Below are positions 48,619-62,930 of a DNA stretch of 64,000 nucleotides, piece after piece. Source of the DNA: Aureimonas flava. Lineage in GTDB: Bacteria; Pseudomonadota; Alphaproteobacteria; Rhizobiales; Rhizobiaceae. Position numbers and translations under genes: made by a program. The stretch spans positions 186,001-250,000 of the forward strand of contig NZ_QYRN01000001.1 in assembly GCF_003583935.1 (NCBI RefSeq), in the 5' to 3' direction. The notes below the pieces were generated by a model. That model had not been told where the DNA came from. It saw only the letters and a program-made list of their open reading frames with translations, and searched no databases. Numbering within the stretch: position 1 is the stretch's first letter; every line of letters begins with the position of its first letter.

Positions 48619-50024
48619 GCAGCGGCCCCGAGACGCACGGCGCGGCTGCGCTCGCGGATGAAGGCCTGGAGCGCGCCGAGATCGTTCGGCAGGATGTCGA
48701 AGCGCTCGCCCTTGGTCATCAGGTCGGCATGGCTCGGGGGCAGGGCCGGCTCGGTGCCGCAGGCGGCCTTCACGGCGGCCGGAAACTTGGCCGGATGCGC
48801 GGTGCCCAGCGAGATCATCGCCACGTCTCCGAGCCGCTTCTCGGCCACCGAGACGGCCACGGCCGTATGCGGGTCGAGAAGATAGGCGGTGGTGGCGAGC
48901 TGGTCGCGGATCGTCTCGGCGGTCTCGCTCTCGCCGGTGCGTCCCGCGTCGAACTCGGCACGGATCGCCTGCAGGATGTCGTCCGGCAGGGTGAAGGCGC
49001 GCGACTGCTGGAGCTGCTGCATCAACCGGCGGATCACGTCGGCGTCGCGCCCGCCCGCCTCGAACAGGAGGCGCTCGAAGTTGGACGAGATCTCGATATC
49101 CATCGACGGCGACATGGTGGCGTGGACGCCCTCCATCTCGTAGCGCCCGGTGCGCAGCGTTCGCTCCAGGATGTCGTTCTCGTTGGTCGCCACGATCAGG
49201 CGCTCGATCGGCAAGCCCATGCGCTTGGCCGCGAAGCCGGCGAAGATATCGCCGAAATTGCCGGTGGGCACGGTGAAGGACACCGCGCGCCCCGGCGCGC
49301 CGACGCTCGCGGCGGCGGTGAAGTAGTAGACGATCTGGGCCATGATGCGGGCCCAGTTGATGGAGTTGACGCCCGACAGCGCGCTCTCGCGCCGGAACGC
49401 GGCGTCGTTGAACATCGCCTTCACCAGCGCCTGGCAGTCGTCGAACGTGCCCTCGACGGCGACGGCGTGGACGTTGGGCGAACCGGCCGTGGTCATCTGC
49501 CGCTGCTGGACGGGCGAGACGCGGCCCTTCGGGAACAGAATGAACATGTCCGTCCGGTCGCTGGCGGCGAAGGCGGCGATCGCCGCGCCGCCGGTGTCGC
49601 CGGACGTCGCGCCGACCACCGTCGCGCGCTGGCCGCGCTGCGCCAGAACATGGTCCATCAGCCGCGCCAGGAGCTGCATCGCCACGTCCTTGAAGGCGAG
49701 CGTCGGTCCGTGGAACAGCTCCAGCACGAAATGCCGCTCGCCGATCTGCACCAGCGGGGCCACGGCCGGATGGCGGAACGTCGCATAGGCGTCGCGCACC
49801 ATGCGCTCCAGCGCCTCGGGGGCGATCTCGTCGCCTACGAAGGGCTTCAGAATCTCGAGCGCGACCTCGGCATAGGGGCGCCCGGCGAATGCGGCGATGG
49901 TCTCGGGCGGGATCTGCGGCCAGGTCTCGGGAACATAGAGGCCGCCGTCGCTGGCAAGTCCGGCGAGGAGAACGTCGGCGAACCCGAGGATCGGGGCTTC
50001 GCCCCGCGTACTGACATATCTCAC
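48615..50024 (-). CDS. thrC: threonine synthase
   Basis: A 469-residue PLP enzyme that converts O-phosphohomoserine to threonine. It opens RYVSTRGEAPILGFADVLLAGL-type (MRYVSTRGEAP), has the PLP lysine K112 in GPTLAFKDVAMQ, GATSGDTGGAAIAAF, and LFPKGRVSPVQQRQMTT. The start is a GTG at 50024 with GGGAG 5 bp before it; the frame continues upstream to 50126 without similarity. Partner thrB is 7 kb away. The gene leads a unit with M16 and GNAT and is divergent from the lipoprotein gene. Confidence 0.95.
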   Translation of the reverse strand: MRYVSTRGEAPILGFADVLLAGLASDGGLYVPETWPQIPPETIAAFAGRPYAEVALEILKPFVGDEIAPEALERMVRDAYATFRHPAVAPLVQIGERHFVLELFHGPTLAFKDVAMQLLARLMDHVLAQRGQRATVVGATSGDTGGAAIAAFAASDRTDMFILFPKGRVSPVQQRQMTTAGSPNVHAVAVEGTFDDCQALVKAMFNDAAFRRESALSGVNSINWARIMAQIVYYFTAAASVGAPGRAVSFTVPTGNFGDIFAGFAAKRMGLPIERLIVATNENDILERTLRTGRYEMEGVHATMSPSMDIEISSNFERLLFEAGGRDADVIRRLMQQLQQSRAFTLPDDILQAIRAEFDAGRTGESETAETIRDQLATTAYLLDPHTAVAVSVAEKRLGDVAMISLGTAHPAKFPAAVKAACGTEPALPPSHADLMTKGERFDILPNDLGALQAFIRERSRAVRLGAAA

Positions 50025-50085
50025 GACCACTCCCAACGGTTCGGTCCGGCGACCCGTGGGCGGAGCGTTTTCGCGGCCCGCCCGG

Positions 50086-50114
50086 TCGAAACCCGCGTAG
50101 GGGCCTGATATAGA
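50086..50114 (+). promoter_or_regulatory. candidate promoter of the lipoprotein gene
   Basis: TCGAAA (50086-50091) and TATAGA (50109-50114) are 17 bp apart; each matches the sigma-70 consensus at four of six bases. The gene starts 32 bp later. Confidence 0.37.
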
Positions 50115-50146
50115 ACGGCTCGACACGGTATGGGAAGAACCGCCGC

Positions 50147-50704
50147 ATGCATATGTCCAAGCAGACCTTCGCCCGCAACGCCGCCGGCATCGTCCTCGCG
50201 GCCCTGGCGCTCGGCGCCTGCAGCACCTCCGGCGGGGGCGGCACCGTCCCCGCGCCGTCGCCCGCGCAGCAGGCCGCCAGCGCGGGGACGGTGCCCGACT
50301 ACTGCCCGCAGGTGAGCCTACGCGAGGGCACCGCGATCCTGCGCCGGGGCTCGGGCGACGCCCTCCAGTACATCGCCTCGATCGCCTCCACCACGCGCTC
50401 CTGCCGCGTGCGCGACAGGCAGCTCTACATGGAGGTCGGTATCGCCGGGCGCGTGGTTCCCGGCCCGGCGGCGCGGCCCGGTTCGGTCCAGCTTCCGATC
50501 CGCGTGGCGATCCTGGACTCGGGCAAGCTGGTCTACAGCCAGCTCGGCCAGCAGCCGGTCTCGACCGATCCGGCGGGCGGGCCCAAGGAATTCCGCTATG
50601 TCGACCGGGCGATCCGCATCGCCGTGCCGCAGGGCCGCTCGCTGGTGGTCTATGCCGGGTTCGACGAGGGGCCGCAGGGCGGCAAGAGCCGCCCCGGCTC
50701 CTGA
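50147..50704 (+). CDS. hypothetical lipoprotein
   Basis: A 185-residue predicted lipoprotein: the signal peptide ends ALALGAC with Cys25 as the lipid anchor, then a Gly/Pro/Ala linker and a compact domain with VPDYCPQVSLREGTAI, YIASIASTTRSC, and IRIAVPQGRSLVVYAGFDEGPQG. Two more cysteines could form a disulfide. I recall similar uncharacterised lipoproteins in other alphaproteobacteria but know no function. ATG at 50153 is a possible start too. The stop is 4 bp from the stop of the convergent HAD gene. Confidence 0.82.
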   Translation: MHMSKQTFARNAAGIVLAALALGACSTSGGGGTVPAPSPAQQAASAGTVPDYCPQVSLREGTAILRRGSGDALQYIASIASTTRSCRVRDRQLYMEVGIAGRVVPGPAARPGSVQLPIRVAILDSGKLVYSQLGQQPVSTDPAGGPKEFRYVDRAIRIAVPQGRSLVVYAGFDEGPQGGKSRPGS

Positions 50705-50708
50705 GCGC

Positions 50709-53835
<3,127 letters not shown>

Positions 53836-53842
53836 CGTGCGC

Positions 53843-54586
53843 ATGGATTTCTTCGTCATCAATCTCGACCGGTCGCCGGAGCGTCTGGCGGACATCCGTG
53901 CCGACATGGCCGCCGAGGGCATCGACCTGATACGGATCGCGGGCGTCGATGGGAAGACGATCCCGGAGGACGAGCGTCCGTTGCTCGACCTTCCGGCCTT
54001 CCTCCGACGCCATGGCAAGCGTCCGGTGCCGGGTGAATACGGCTGCTACCTGAGCCACCTCCAGGCCATCGAGGCGATCGCGGCGGGCGGGGCCGAGATG
54101 GGCGTCGTGTTCGAGGACGACGTCCGCCCCCGGCCCGGCATGGCGGCCGTGCTGCGGGCGCTCGCCGAGCGCGACGACTGGGACGTGGTGCGTTTCGCCC
54201 ATCACCGACGGCCTTGGCGGCGCCGGCTTCGCGCCTTGCCCGAAGGGCGTCGCCTTTCCGCCGCTCTCTTCGGGCCGACAGGCAGCGCGGCGGCCTACAT
54301 GGTGCGTCGATCCGCCGCCGCGAAGCTGGCGAGGGCGCTGCGTCCGATGTCCCTCCCGTTCGACGTCGCGCTGGAGCGCGGCTGGGCCAACGAGGTGCGC
54401 ACCCTCGACGTCTGGCCCGATCTCGTCGCCTTCGCGGCCCGGTCGAAGACCAGCCAGATCGAGGTCGGCGGGCGCTACGGGGCCCGCAAGCTCAAGCCCT
54501 GGCGCCGGCTTCCGACCCTTCTGTTCCGCACGTCCGAACTCGTGCGTCGCGTCACCTATGCGCTTGGCGCGGGACGCCGGCGATGA
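53843..54586 (+). CDS. glycosyltransferase family 25 protein
   Basis: A 247-residue GT25 (LPS glycosyltransferase) protein. The start MDFFVINLDRSPERLADI and the later PGEYGCYLSHLQAIE and the acidic GVVFEDDVRP motif are typical of the LgtB/Lpt5 family, which adds sugars to lipooligosaccharide. ATG at 53843 is preferred to GTG at 53837. It is 7 bp from the divergent mutY start and overlaps the O-antigen ligase gene by 4 bp, which points to a shared role in surface polysaccharide. The exact sugar and acceptor are unknown. Confidence 0.88.
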   Translation: MDFFVINLDRSPERLADIRADMAAEGIDLIRIAGVDGKTIPEDERPLLDLPAFLRRHGKRPVPGEYGCYLSHLQAIEAIAAGGAEMGVVFEDDVRPRPGMAAVLRALAERDDWDVVRFAHHRRPWRRRLRALPEGRRLSAALFGPTGSAAAYMVRRSAAAKLARALRPMSLPFDVALERGWANEVRTLDVWPDLVAFAARSKTSQIEVGGRYGARKLKPWRRLPTLLFRTSELVRRVTYALGAGRRR

Positions 54587-55809
54587 CGGTGCTCGGCCTG
54601 CTGCTGCGCCGCCGCCGCTGGGATCCCGCGATCCTCGGGGCGGGCACCTTGTGCCTGTCGCTGCTCGTCTCGGCGGGCAAGGCGGCCTTCCTGCTGTTCG
54701 CCGTCTGCGGGCTCTATCTCGCGATCACCCGCCCCCGCACCCTGCGCGGCGCGCCTGTCGTCTTCATGGGCGTCCTGGCGGGATGGGCGCTCTGGCAGAT
54801 CGGACTCAGCCTCGCGCGCGGCGAGCCGATGGACGGAAACCGTGTCCTGTCCTACGCGGCCCTGGAGTTCGCCTGCGCCCTCTTGCCGCTCGGCCTAGGG
54901 CTGGTGCGTCATCCGGCGCGGGCGCTCGCGTTGGGCGGGCGCGTCGGGATGCTCGCGCTGGTCGTCCTGTCCACGGCCGAATACGCGGTGACGGGCGCGC
55001 GGGTCGGCCTCGGCAAGAACGAGGCGATCTTCGCCTTCGTGGTCGGGGCCATCGCCATCCTCGCGCGTCTTCCGACCGGCGGCGGTCCGCGCTTTCTGCC
55101 GGACGGGCGCTTCTGGACCTACCTTGCGGCTGTGCCGATCGCCCTCAGCGGCACGCGCGCCGCCATGCTGCTCTTCGTCATCACCGCGATCCTCGACCTG
55201 CGGGGCGCGCTGCCGCACCTTCGCGCTCGCAAGGGGCGTGTGGCGGTCGCCGTGGTCGGCGGGCTCGTGGCCGCGATGCTGGCGGCGGTGCCTGTGGGCG
55301 GCTTCCTGGCCGATCGGATGGAAGCGGGCGTCGCGGAGATGGAGGCCTACGAGGCGACGGGCCTCGCGGTCGGCTCGGTGGACATACGGCTGGCCATGTG
55401 GTCGTCGGCGCTGCGCGTCCTCGCCGAGCACCCGTTCATAGGCGTCGGCGGCATGGAGCGCATGGCGCGGGTCGCCGACGAGGCTGGGCCCAATGCGGGC
55501 GAGGTCCTACGCTACCAGCACCTGCACAACCTCGTCCTGGACGAGGCGCTGTCGAGTGGCCTGATCGGCCTCGCCCTCATGGGCGGCGCGATGGCGGCCT
55601 TCCTCGCAGGCGCGCTCGGCCGTTCGGTCGATCCGCTGGTGCGCGATGCGTCCCTGGCCCTGGTGCTCTTCACCTTCGTGTTCGGCCTGTTTCACGGCGT
55701 GCTGTTGAACGAGTGGATGGTGCTCGTCATCTTCTCCGGCATGGGCATCATCCTCGTGGAGCTGCGGCGTTCGCGCCCGTTCGGAGAACGGTCCGGAGGC
55801 GCGACGTGA
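54583..55809 (+). CDS. O-antigen ligase family membrane protein
   Basis: A 408-residue polytopic protein (about 10-12 helices) of the Wzy/WaaL O-antigen ligase family. The conserved loop is at about 265-330: DIRLAMWSSALRVLAEHPFIGVG, then the family His in HLHNLVLDEALSSGLIGL, ahead of the last helices. It could ligate O-antigen to lipid A-core or polymerise a surface glycan; sequence alone does not separate these. It overlaps the GT25 gene (ATGA) and the DUF721 gene (GTGA) on either side. Confidence 0.85.
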   Translation: MTVLGLLLRRRRWDPAILGAGTLCLSLLVSAGKAAFLLFAVCGLYLAITRPRTLRGAPVVFMGVLAGWALWQIGLSLARGEPMDGNRVLSYAALEFACALLPLGLGLVRHPARALALGGRVGMLALVVLSTAEYAVTGARVGLGKNEAIFAFVVGAIAILARLPTGGGPRFLPDGRFWTYLAAVPIALSGTRAAMLLFVITAILDLRGALPHLRARKGRVAVAVVGGLVAAMLAAVPVGGFLADRMEAGVAEMEAYEATGLAVGSVDIRLAMWSSALRVLAEHPFIGVGGMERMARVADEAGPNAGEVLRYQHLHNLVLDEALSSGLIGLALMGGAMAAFLAGALGRSVDPLVRDASLALVLFTFVFGLFHGVLLNEWMVLVIFSGMGIILVELRRSRPFGERSGGAT

Positions 55810-56360
55810 CATCGCCGACCGGCAAGCCCCCTGCTGGGAAGCCGGCCGGCAGGCCGCCGAGGCGCGCGGCCCGTCCGATCGGCGATCTCGTGTCGCGGCT
55901 GGTGGAGCCCGTGGTGGCCCGCAAGGCCGGCATGTCGCTCGACCTCCTCGGGGCCTGGCCCGAGATCGTCGGGCCGAGGCTGGAGGAGGGGTGCCGGCCC
56001 GAGAAGCTGGTCTGGCCCAAGGGATACGGCGACGAGACGTCGGAGCCCGCGACGCTGGTGATCGCCTGCGAGGGCGCCTTCGCCCTCCGGCTCCAGCACG
56101 AGGTCCAGACGATCCTCTCGCGCGTCAACGACTTCTTCGGCTATCGCGCCGTGTCGAAGGTCAAGATCGTGCAACGGGCGGTGCGCATCGTGCGCCCGAG
56201 CCGAAAGCCGGCCGTCGCGCCGCTGGACGCCACGCATCGCGAGACCATCCGGGACGCCACGTCCCGGATCGAGAGCGACCGGCTCCGCGAGGCGCTGGAG
56301 CGGCTTGGCGAAACCGTGATCGGCCGCAACGCCGCCGCCCGCGACCCGCGGCGGCGCTGA
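55806..56360 (+). CDS. DUF721 (DciA-like) protein
   Basis: A 184-residue DUF721 protein. After a Pro/Arg/Lys-rich N-terminus (about 1-25) comes the conserved GDLVSRLVEPVVARKAG, then LLGAWPEIVGPRLEEG, ATLVIACEGAFALRLQHE and the helical VNDFFGYRAVSKVKIVQ. DUF721 includes DciA, the ancestral loader of the replicative helicase DnaB, so a role in replication is plausible by family. GTG at 55806 overlaps the ligase stop. It is followed by the DsbA-like gene after 122 bp. Confidence 0.85.
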   Translation: MTSPTGKPPAGKPAGRPPRRAARPIGDLVSRLVEPVVARKAGMSLDLLGAWPEIVGPRLEEGCRPEKLVWPKGYGDETSEPATLVIACEGAFALRLQHEVQTILSRVNDFFGYRAVSKVKIVQRAVRIVRPSRKPAVAPLDATHRETIRDATSRIESDRLREALERLGETVIGRNAAARDPRRR

Positions 56361-56482
56361 GGCGGCTCCGCGGGGCGATCGCCGCGTCCAACCTCCATCC
56401 TGCCCGTTGGATCGCCACATTTCCTCGCCTACGTGGCATAAGCGAACGCGAATCGTGGCTTCTGCGAAAGGCTGATCTCTTC

Positions 56483-57226
56483 ATGCTCGTTCCTTCGAAC
56501 CGGTCCCGTATCCTTCCTCGAGGCGCCCGCGCGCTGGTCGCCGGCCTGTTGACGGCGGGGATCGCGCTCGGCGGCGCGGCGCCCGCCTTCGCCCAGGCCG
56601 AGACCGCCGCCCCCGCCGCCGCGGCGCCCGCGGCCGCGCAGACCAACCCTTCCGCCGCCACCGCGCCGGCCCCCGAGGGCACGGTGGACGTGTCGAAGCT
56701 GATGGCGCCGCAGGCGCTTCCCGACATCATCGTCGGCAACGCCGACGCGCCGGTGACGATCGTGGAATACGCGTCGATGACGTGCAGCCACTGCCGCGAC
56801 TTCCATTCGGAGACCTATCCGAAGATCAAGGCCGACTACATCGACACCGGCAAGGCGAAGCTCATCCTGCGCGAGTTCCCGTTCGATCCGCGCGCGCTGG
56901 GCGCCTTCATGCTGGCGCGCTGCGCAGGCGACGACAAGCGCACCGCGATGGTCGACGTGCTGTTCGACCAGCAGCGCGAATGGGCCGCCGCGGAAAACGC
57001 GTCCGCCGCGCTCCTGAAGATCGCGCAGCTCGCCGGAATGACTCAGGACCAGTTCGCCGCCTGCCTCAAGGACACCGAGCTCCAGGGCAAGGTGGTCGCG
57101 GTGCAGACCGCCGGCCAGAACGATTTCGGCGTGAACGCGACGCCCACCTTCTTCGTCAACGGGGACAAGTATTCCGGCGCCCTGTCGGCCGACGAAATGG
57201 CGGCGGTGATCGAGAAGCATCTGTAA
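56483..57226 (+). CDS. exported DsbA family thiol-disulfide protein
   Basis: A 247-residue exported thioredoxin-fold protein. Signal peptide (about 1-35, ending AFAQ), a low-complexity Ala/Pro linker (about 36-65), then a DsbA domain with C101-S-H-C104 in ASMTCSHCRDFH, a helical insertion, and the cis-Pro loop NATPTFFVNG. It should oxidise or isomerise disulfides in the periplasm. The DUF721-dsbA order is one I recall from rhizobia, where smc often follows; here a PPDK-family gene follows instead. Confidence 0.92.
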   Translation: MLVPSNRSRILPRGARALVAGLLTAGIALGGAAPAFAQAETAAPAAAAPAAAQTNPSAATAPAPEGTVDVSKLMAPQALPDIIVGNADAPVTIVEYASMTCSHCRDFHSETYPKIKADYIDTGKAKLILREFPFDPRALGAFMLARCAGDDKRTAMVDVLFDQQREWAAAENASAALLKIAQLAGMTQDQFAACLKDTELQGKVVAVQTAGQNDFGVNATPTFFVNGDKYSGALSADEMAAVIEKHL

Positions 57227-57237
57227 TCGCTCGCATT

Positions 57238-57275
57238 GGGGCGCGGGACATACCCGCCCCGCGCCCCGAAGTTTT
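57238..57275 (+). terminator. rho-independent terminator after the dsbA-like gene
   Basis: GGGGCGCGGG (57238-57247) and CCCGCGCCCC (57258-57267) form a perfect 10-bp stem with a 10-base loop, followed by GAAGTTTT. The short T-run makes it moderate. It begins 12 bp after the stop codon. Confidence 0.65.
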
Positions 57276-57306
57276 GCGCCGCAGCAATTGGCGCAGGCGC
57301 AACAAT

Positions 57307-57316
57307 GACATATGTC
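57307..57316. repeat. GACATATGTC palindrome before the PPDK-family gene
   Basis: A perfect 10-bp palindrome. It is preceded by TTGCGCC (57274-57280) and GGCGCAA (57296-57302), an inverted pair, with another GGCGCA in between. Together they form a dense set of symmetric elements in the 136-bp gap before the start codon. Confidence 0.5.
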
Positions 57317-57362
57317 TGGCGCGATCGGTTCTTCGCTTCCAGCCCAACGGCGCCCGTTTCCC

Positions 57363-60041
<2,679 letters not shown>

Positions 60042-60120
60042 GCGAGCAGCGTCGGCCTATGTCGCCGGCGCTCGGCTCGCGCTATCCTCGGGGCGCAGAA
60101 AGAAGCGGGAGCGAAACGCG

Positions 60121-60966
60121 TTGGCCGGACACTACATCAGGACGCGGGCACATTCGGCCGGTTTCGCCTGGAGCATGGCGGCCTTCTCGCTGGTCCTCAT
60201 CCCGGTCGGCGTCGCGCTGTTTCGGCTCAAGCTGCTCGACCTCGACGACCTGTCCTGGACGCTCGTCCTGGCGGGCGGGCTGGCGTCGTTGGCGCTGCTC
60301 CTGGCGCTGGCGGCGATCGCCGAGGTCTGGCGCAGGGGAGCGATCGGCGGCGGACGGGCTGTCGCGGCGTTCGTGGTGGCCGCCGTCGTGCTCCTTCCCT
60401 TCGCGGGCGCCGCCTATCTCTACCGATCGTTTCCCGATGGCGCGAGCGCGCAGACCGCCGGGCTGGCGGATGCCGCCCTCGGGCCCATGGCGCCCGCGAC
60501 CGGCGCGACCGACCCCGTGGTGCCCGGCCGCGACTACCAGGCCACGGCCTCCATGGTCTACGACGCGGCCCGCGCGACGCTCGAGCAGCAGGGCATCGAG
60601 ATCACCGGCGTCCAGAGCAGCCTGACCCCGCCGCGCGACAGCGACGATCTCGGCGTCAGCGGCACGGTGCTCGTCCCAATCCCGACGCTGCGCGGCAGCA
60701 CGGCCTCCGAGCCGCCGGACAGGTTCGCCATGAAGGACGCGCGCGAATACACCATCCAGGCCATCGCCTACGCGCCGGTCTTCGGCTTCCCGAGCGACGT
60801 GACCATCCGCATCACGGAGGAGGGGGCGCAGACCTTCATCGACATGCGCTCCGCCTCGCGCGATCTCGATCGCGACCTCGGCCAGAACCGGCGCATCATC
60901 GTCGCCTTCCTGAACGGCGTGGACGAGGCGATGCGGGCCGCCGAGGGGATCGTGCCCGACGAGTGA
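60121..60966 (+). CDS. DUF1499 domain membrane protein
   Basis: A 281-residue protein with three hydrophobic segments at the N-terminus (about 16-38, 46-66 and 78-100), then a soluble C-terminal domain (about 140-275) with the DUF1499-like blocks ATASMVYDAARATLEQQGIEI, DVTIRITEEGAQTFIDMRSASRD and GQNRRIIVAFL. The family is of unknown function. The start is taken as TTG at 60121 with GGGAG before it; ATG at 60175 would cut the first helix. Convergent with the MBL-fold gene, 7 bp between stops. Confidence 0.82.
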   Translation: MAGHYIRTRAHSAGFAWSMAAFSLVLIPVGVALFRLKLLDLDDLSWTLVLAGGLASLALLLALAAIAEVWRRGAIGGGRAVAAFVVAAVVLLPFAGAAYLYRSFPDGASAQTAGLADAALGPMAPATGATDPVVPGRDYQATASMVYDAARATLEQQGIEITGVQSSLTPPRDSDDLGVSGTVLVPIPTLRGSTASEPPDRFAMKDAREYTIQAIAYAPVFGFPSDVTIRITEEGAQTFIDMRSASRDLDRDLGQNRRIIVAFLNGVDEAMRAAEGIVPDE

Positions 60967-60973
60967 GTGGCCG

Positions 60974-61879
60974 TCAGATCGGGGCGAAGCGACCGGCAAG
61001 GCCGAACGTACCCTCGACCGCCACCAGCCGGCGTTCCACGAGGCTTTCCAGATGCGCCAGGACGGACAGGCCGGCCGCGCCGTGCAGCCGCCGGTCCGTC
61101 GTGTGGTAGATTGACGCGACGATCTCGGGCACGGTCGACAGGCCTGAGCGGACCTTTTCCAGGATCGCGCTTTCGCGCATGCGCCGATGGGCGCGCAGGG
61201 CCCTGACGAAGGTCGCCGGGGTCTCGACCGAGCCGCCGTGGCCGGGCAGGTAGCGCCGGTCGGAGCGAGCGGCGAGGCGGTCGAGCGAGCGCAGATAGTC
61301 GGCCATCGACCCGTCCGGCGGTGCCACGACGCTGGTGGCCCAGGCCATCACGTGGTCGCCCGAGAACAGGATGCCCCGGTCCTCCAGGGCGAAGGCCATG
61401 TGGTTGAAGGTGTGGCCGGGCGTGTGGATGCCGCGCAGCACGGTTTCGCCCAGCCGCAGTTCCGCGCCGTCGTCTAGCACGATGTCCGGCCGGAAGGCGA
61501 AGTCCGATGCCGCGTCCAGCGGGTTGACCTCGCCCTCAGCGAGCGGGCGCGAGATGCGATGCGGCCCCTGCGCCACGAGCGGCGCCGCGGTTTCCCGCGC
61601 AAGGCGCGGCGCCAGTGCGGAATGGTCGAGATGGGTATGCGTGACCAGGACAGCGTCGACCGGCCGCCCGCCGACGGCGGACAGGATGGCGGCCAGATGC
61701 GACGCCGTCTCCGGCCCCGGATCGATCACCACGAGCCGGTCGTGCCCGACGAGATACGTGTTGGTTCCGTGGAAGGTCATCGGCCCGGCGTTGGGCGCGG
61801 TGAGGCGGAGGATCCCCGGTTCGACCGGCACGGCTTCGCCGTGATGCGGCGCGAATCGCTTGTCGAAGTCGAGGCTCAT
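60974..61879 (-). CDS. MBL-fold metallo-hydrolase
   Basis: A 301-residue metallo-beta-lactamase-fold hydrolase with the metal motif H81-T-H83-L-D85-H86, FHGTNTYLVG near the N-terminus, the third His in GIHTPGHTFNHMAF, LFSGDHVMAW and YLPGHGG. A C-terminal winged-helix-like part (about 225-300) with SIYHTTDRRLHGAAGLSVLAHLESLVERR places it in the LACTB2-like group. Substrate unknown; LACTB2 itself is a nuclease. ATG at 61879 gives MSLDFDKRFAPH. Divergent from trhO. Confidence 0.9.
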   Translation of the reverse strand: MSLDFDKRFAPHHGEAVPVEPGILRLTAPNAGPMTFHGTNTYLVGHDRLVVIDPGPETASHLAAILSAVGGRPVDAVLVTHTHLDHSALAPRLARETAAPLVAQGPHRISRPLAEGEVNPLDAASDFAFRPDIVLDDGAELRLGETVLRGIHTPGHTFNHMAFALEDRGILFSGDHVMAWATSVVAPPDGSMADYLRSLDRLAARSDRRYLPGHGGSVETPATFVRALRAHRRMRESAILEKVRSGLSTVPEIVASIYHTTDRRLHGAAGLSVLAHLESLVERRLVAVEGTFGLAGRFAPI

Positions 61880-61920
61880 CGTGGGTTCCGTTCCAGAGCG
61901 GGCCGGCACGCCGGCGCGGC

Positions 61921-61950
61921 TTGGCCATCCGTCCGGCTTCGCGATATAGC
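61921..61950 (+). promoter_or_regulatory. candidate promoter of trhO
   Basis: TTGGCC (61921-61926) and TATAGC (61945-61950) lie 18 bp apart and only 7 bp before the start ATG, so the transcript would be nearly leaderless. Confidence 0.37.
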
Positions 61951-61957
61951 GGCGTCC

Positions 61958-62857
61958 ATGACCTGGACCATTGCCGCACTCTACCGCTTCGTGTCCATCG
62001 CCGATCCGGCAGCCCTGCGCTCGGCTCTGCTGGACCTCTGCACGCGCGAGCGCGTGGTCGGCACGATCCTGATCGCAACGGAGGGCGTCAACGGCACGAT
62101 CGCGGGACCGGCCGAAGGGATCGAGGCGGTGCTGGACCATCTGGACCGCGACCTCGCGATCCGTCTCGGCGAGGTGAAGTTCTCGGAAGCCGCCGAGCGG
62201 CCGTTCGCGCGGCTGCGGATCCGGGTGCGGCCTGAAATCATCACCATGCGCGCGCCGGAAGCCGATCCCACCCGCCTCGTCGGCACCTATGTCGAGCCGG
62301 CGGACTGGAACGCGTTGATCCGCGACCCGGACACGCTCGTCCTCGATACGCGCAACGGCTACGAGACGCGGGTTGGAACCTTCGCCGGCGCGGTGGATCC
62401 GGGCATCGACACGTTCACCGAGTTCAAGGACTTCGCGGAGCGCGAGCTCGACCCCGCCCGCCATCGGCGCATCGCGATGTTCTGTACCGGCGGCATCCGA
62501 TGCGAGAAGGCGTCGAGCTACCTTCTGGCGAGCGGCTTCGAGGACGTACGCCACCTCAGGGGCGGCATCCTGAAGTATCTCGAAACCGTCCCGCCGGAGC
62601 AGAGCCTATGGGAGGGCGACTGCTACGTCTTCGACAATCGCACCGCCGTCGGAGCCTCGGTGCGACCCGCGAACTGGACGGCCTGTTTCGGCTGCGGCAG
62701 TCCGCTGTCGGCGGAGGAGCGCGAGGACACGCGTTTCGAGGAGGGCGTTTCCTGTCCGCATTGTGCGCCGCACCTTACCGAAGAGCGTCGATCCAGCCTC
62801 CGCCAACGGCATCTTCAGATGATGAGTGCCCAAACCCTCAAGACTAACGCCGGATGA
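61958..62857 (+). CDS. trhO: tRNA uridine(34) hydroxylase, rhodanese-like
   Basis: A 299-residue YceA/TrhO protein, which hydroxylates U34 of some tRNAs using O2. Residues 1-100 form the acylphosphatase-like N-terminal domain (EGVNGTIAG), then the rhodanese domain (about 125-225) with DTRNGYETRVGTF and the catalytic C176 in MFCTGGIRCEKASSYL; the C-terminal zinc-ribbon-like cysteines are CFGCG and CPHC. Length is normal. The gene is followed after about 70 bp by a small exported protein gene. Confidence 0.93.
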   Translation: MTWTIAALYRFVSIADPAALRSALLDLCTRERVVGTILIATEGVNGTIAGPAEGIEAVLDHLDRDLAIRLGEVKFSEAAERPFARLRIRVRPEIITMRAPEADPTRLVGTYVEPADWNALIRDPDTLVLDTRNGYETRVGTFAGAVDPGIDTFTEFKDFAERELDPARHRRIAMFCTGGIRCEKASSYLLASGFEDVRHLRGGILKYLETVPPEQSLWEGDCYVFDNRTAVGASVRPANWTACFGCGSPLSAEEREDTRFEEGVSCPHCAPHLTEERRSSLRQRHLQMMSAQTLKTNAG

Positions 62858-62930
62858 ATCTTCACCGCATTGCAACATATTTCGTGTTGAAGCGTTTCGA
62901 TCCAACACCCTCCATTCGCGGAGACTCGTG

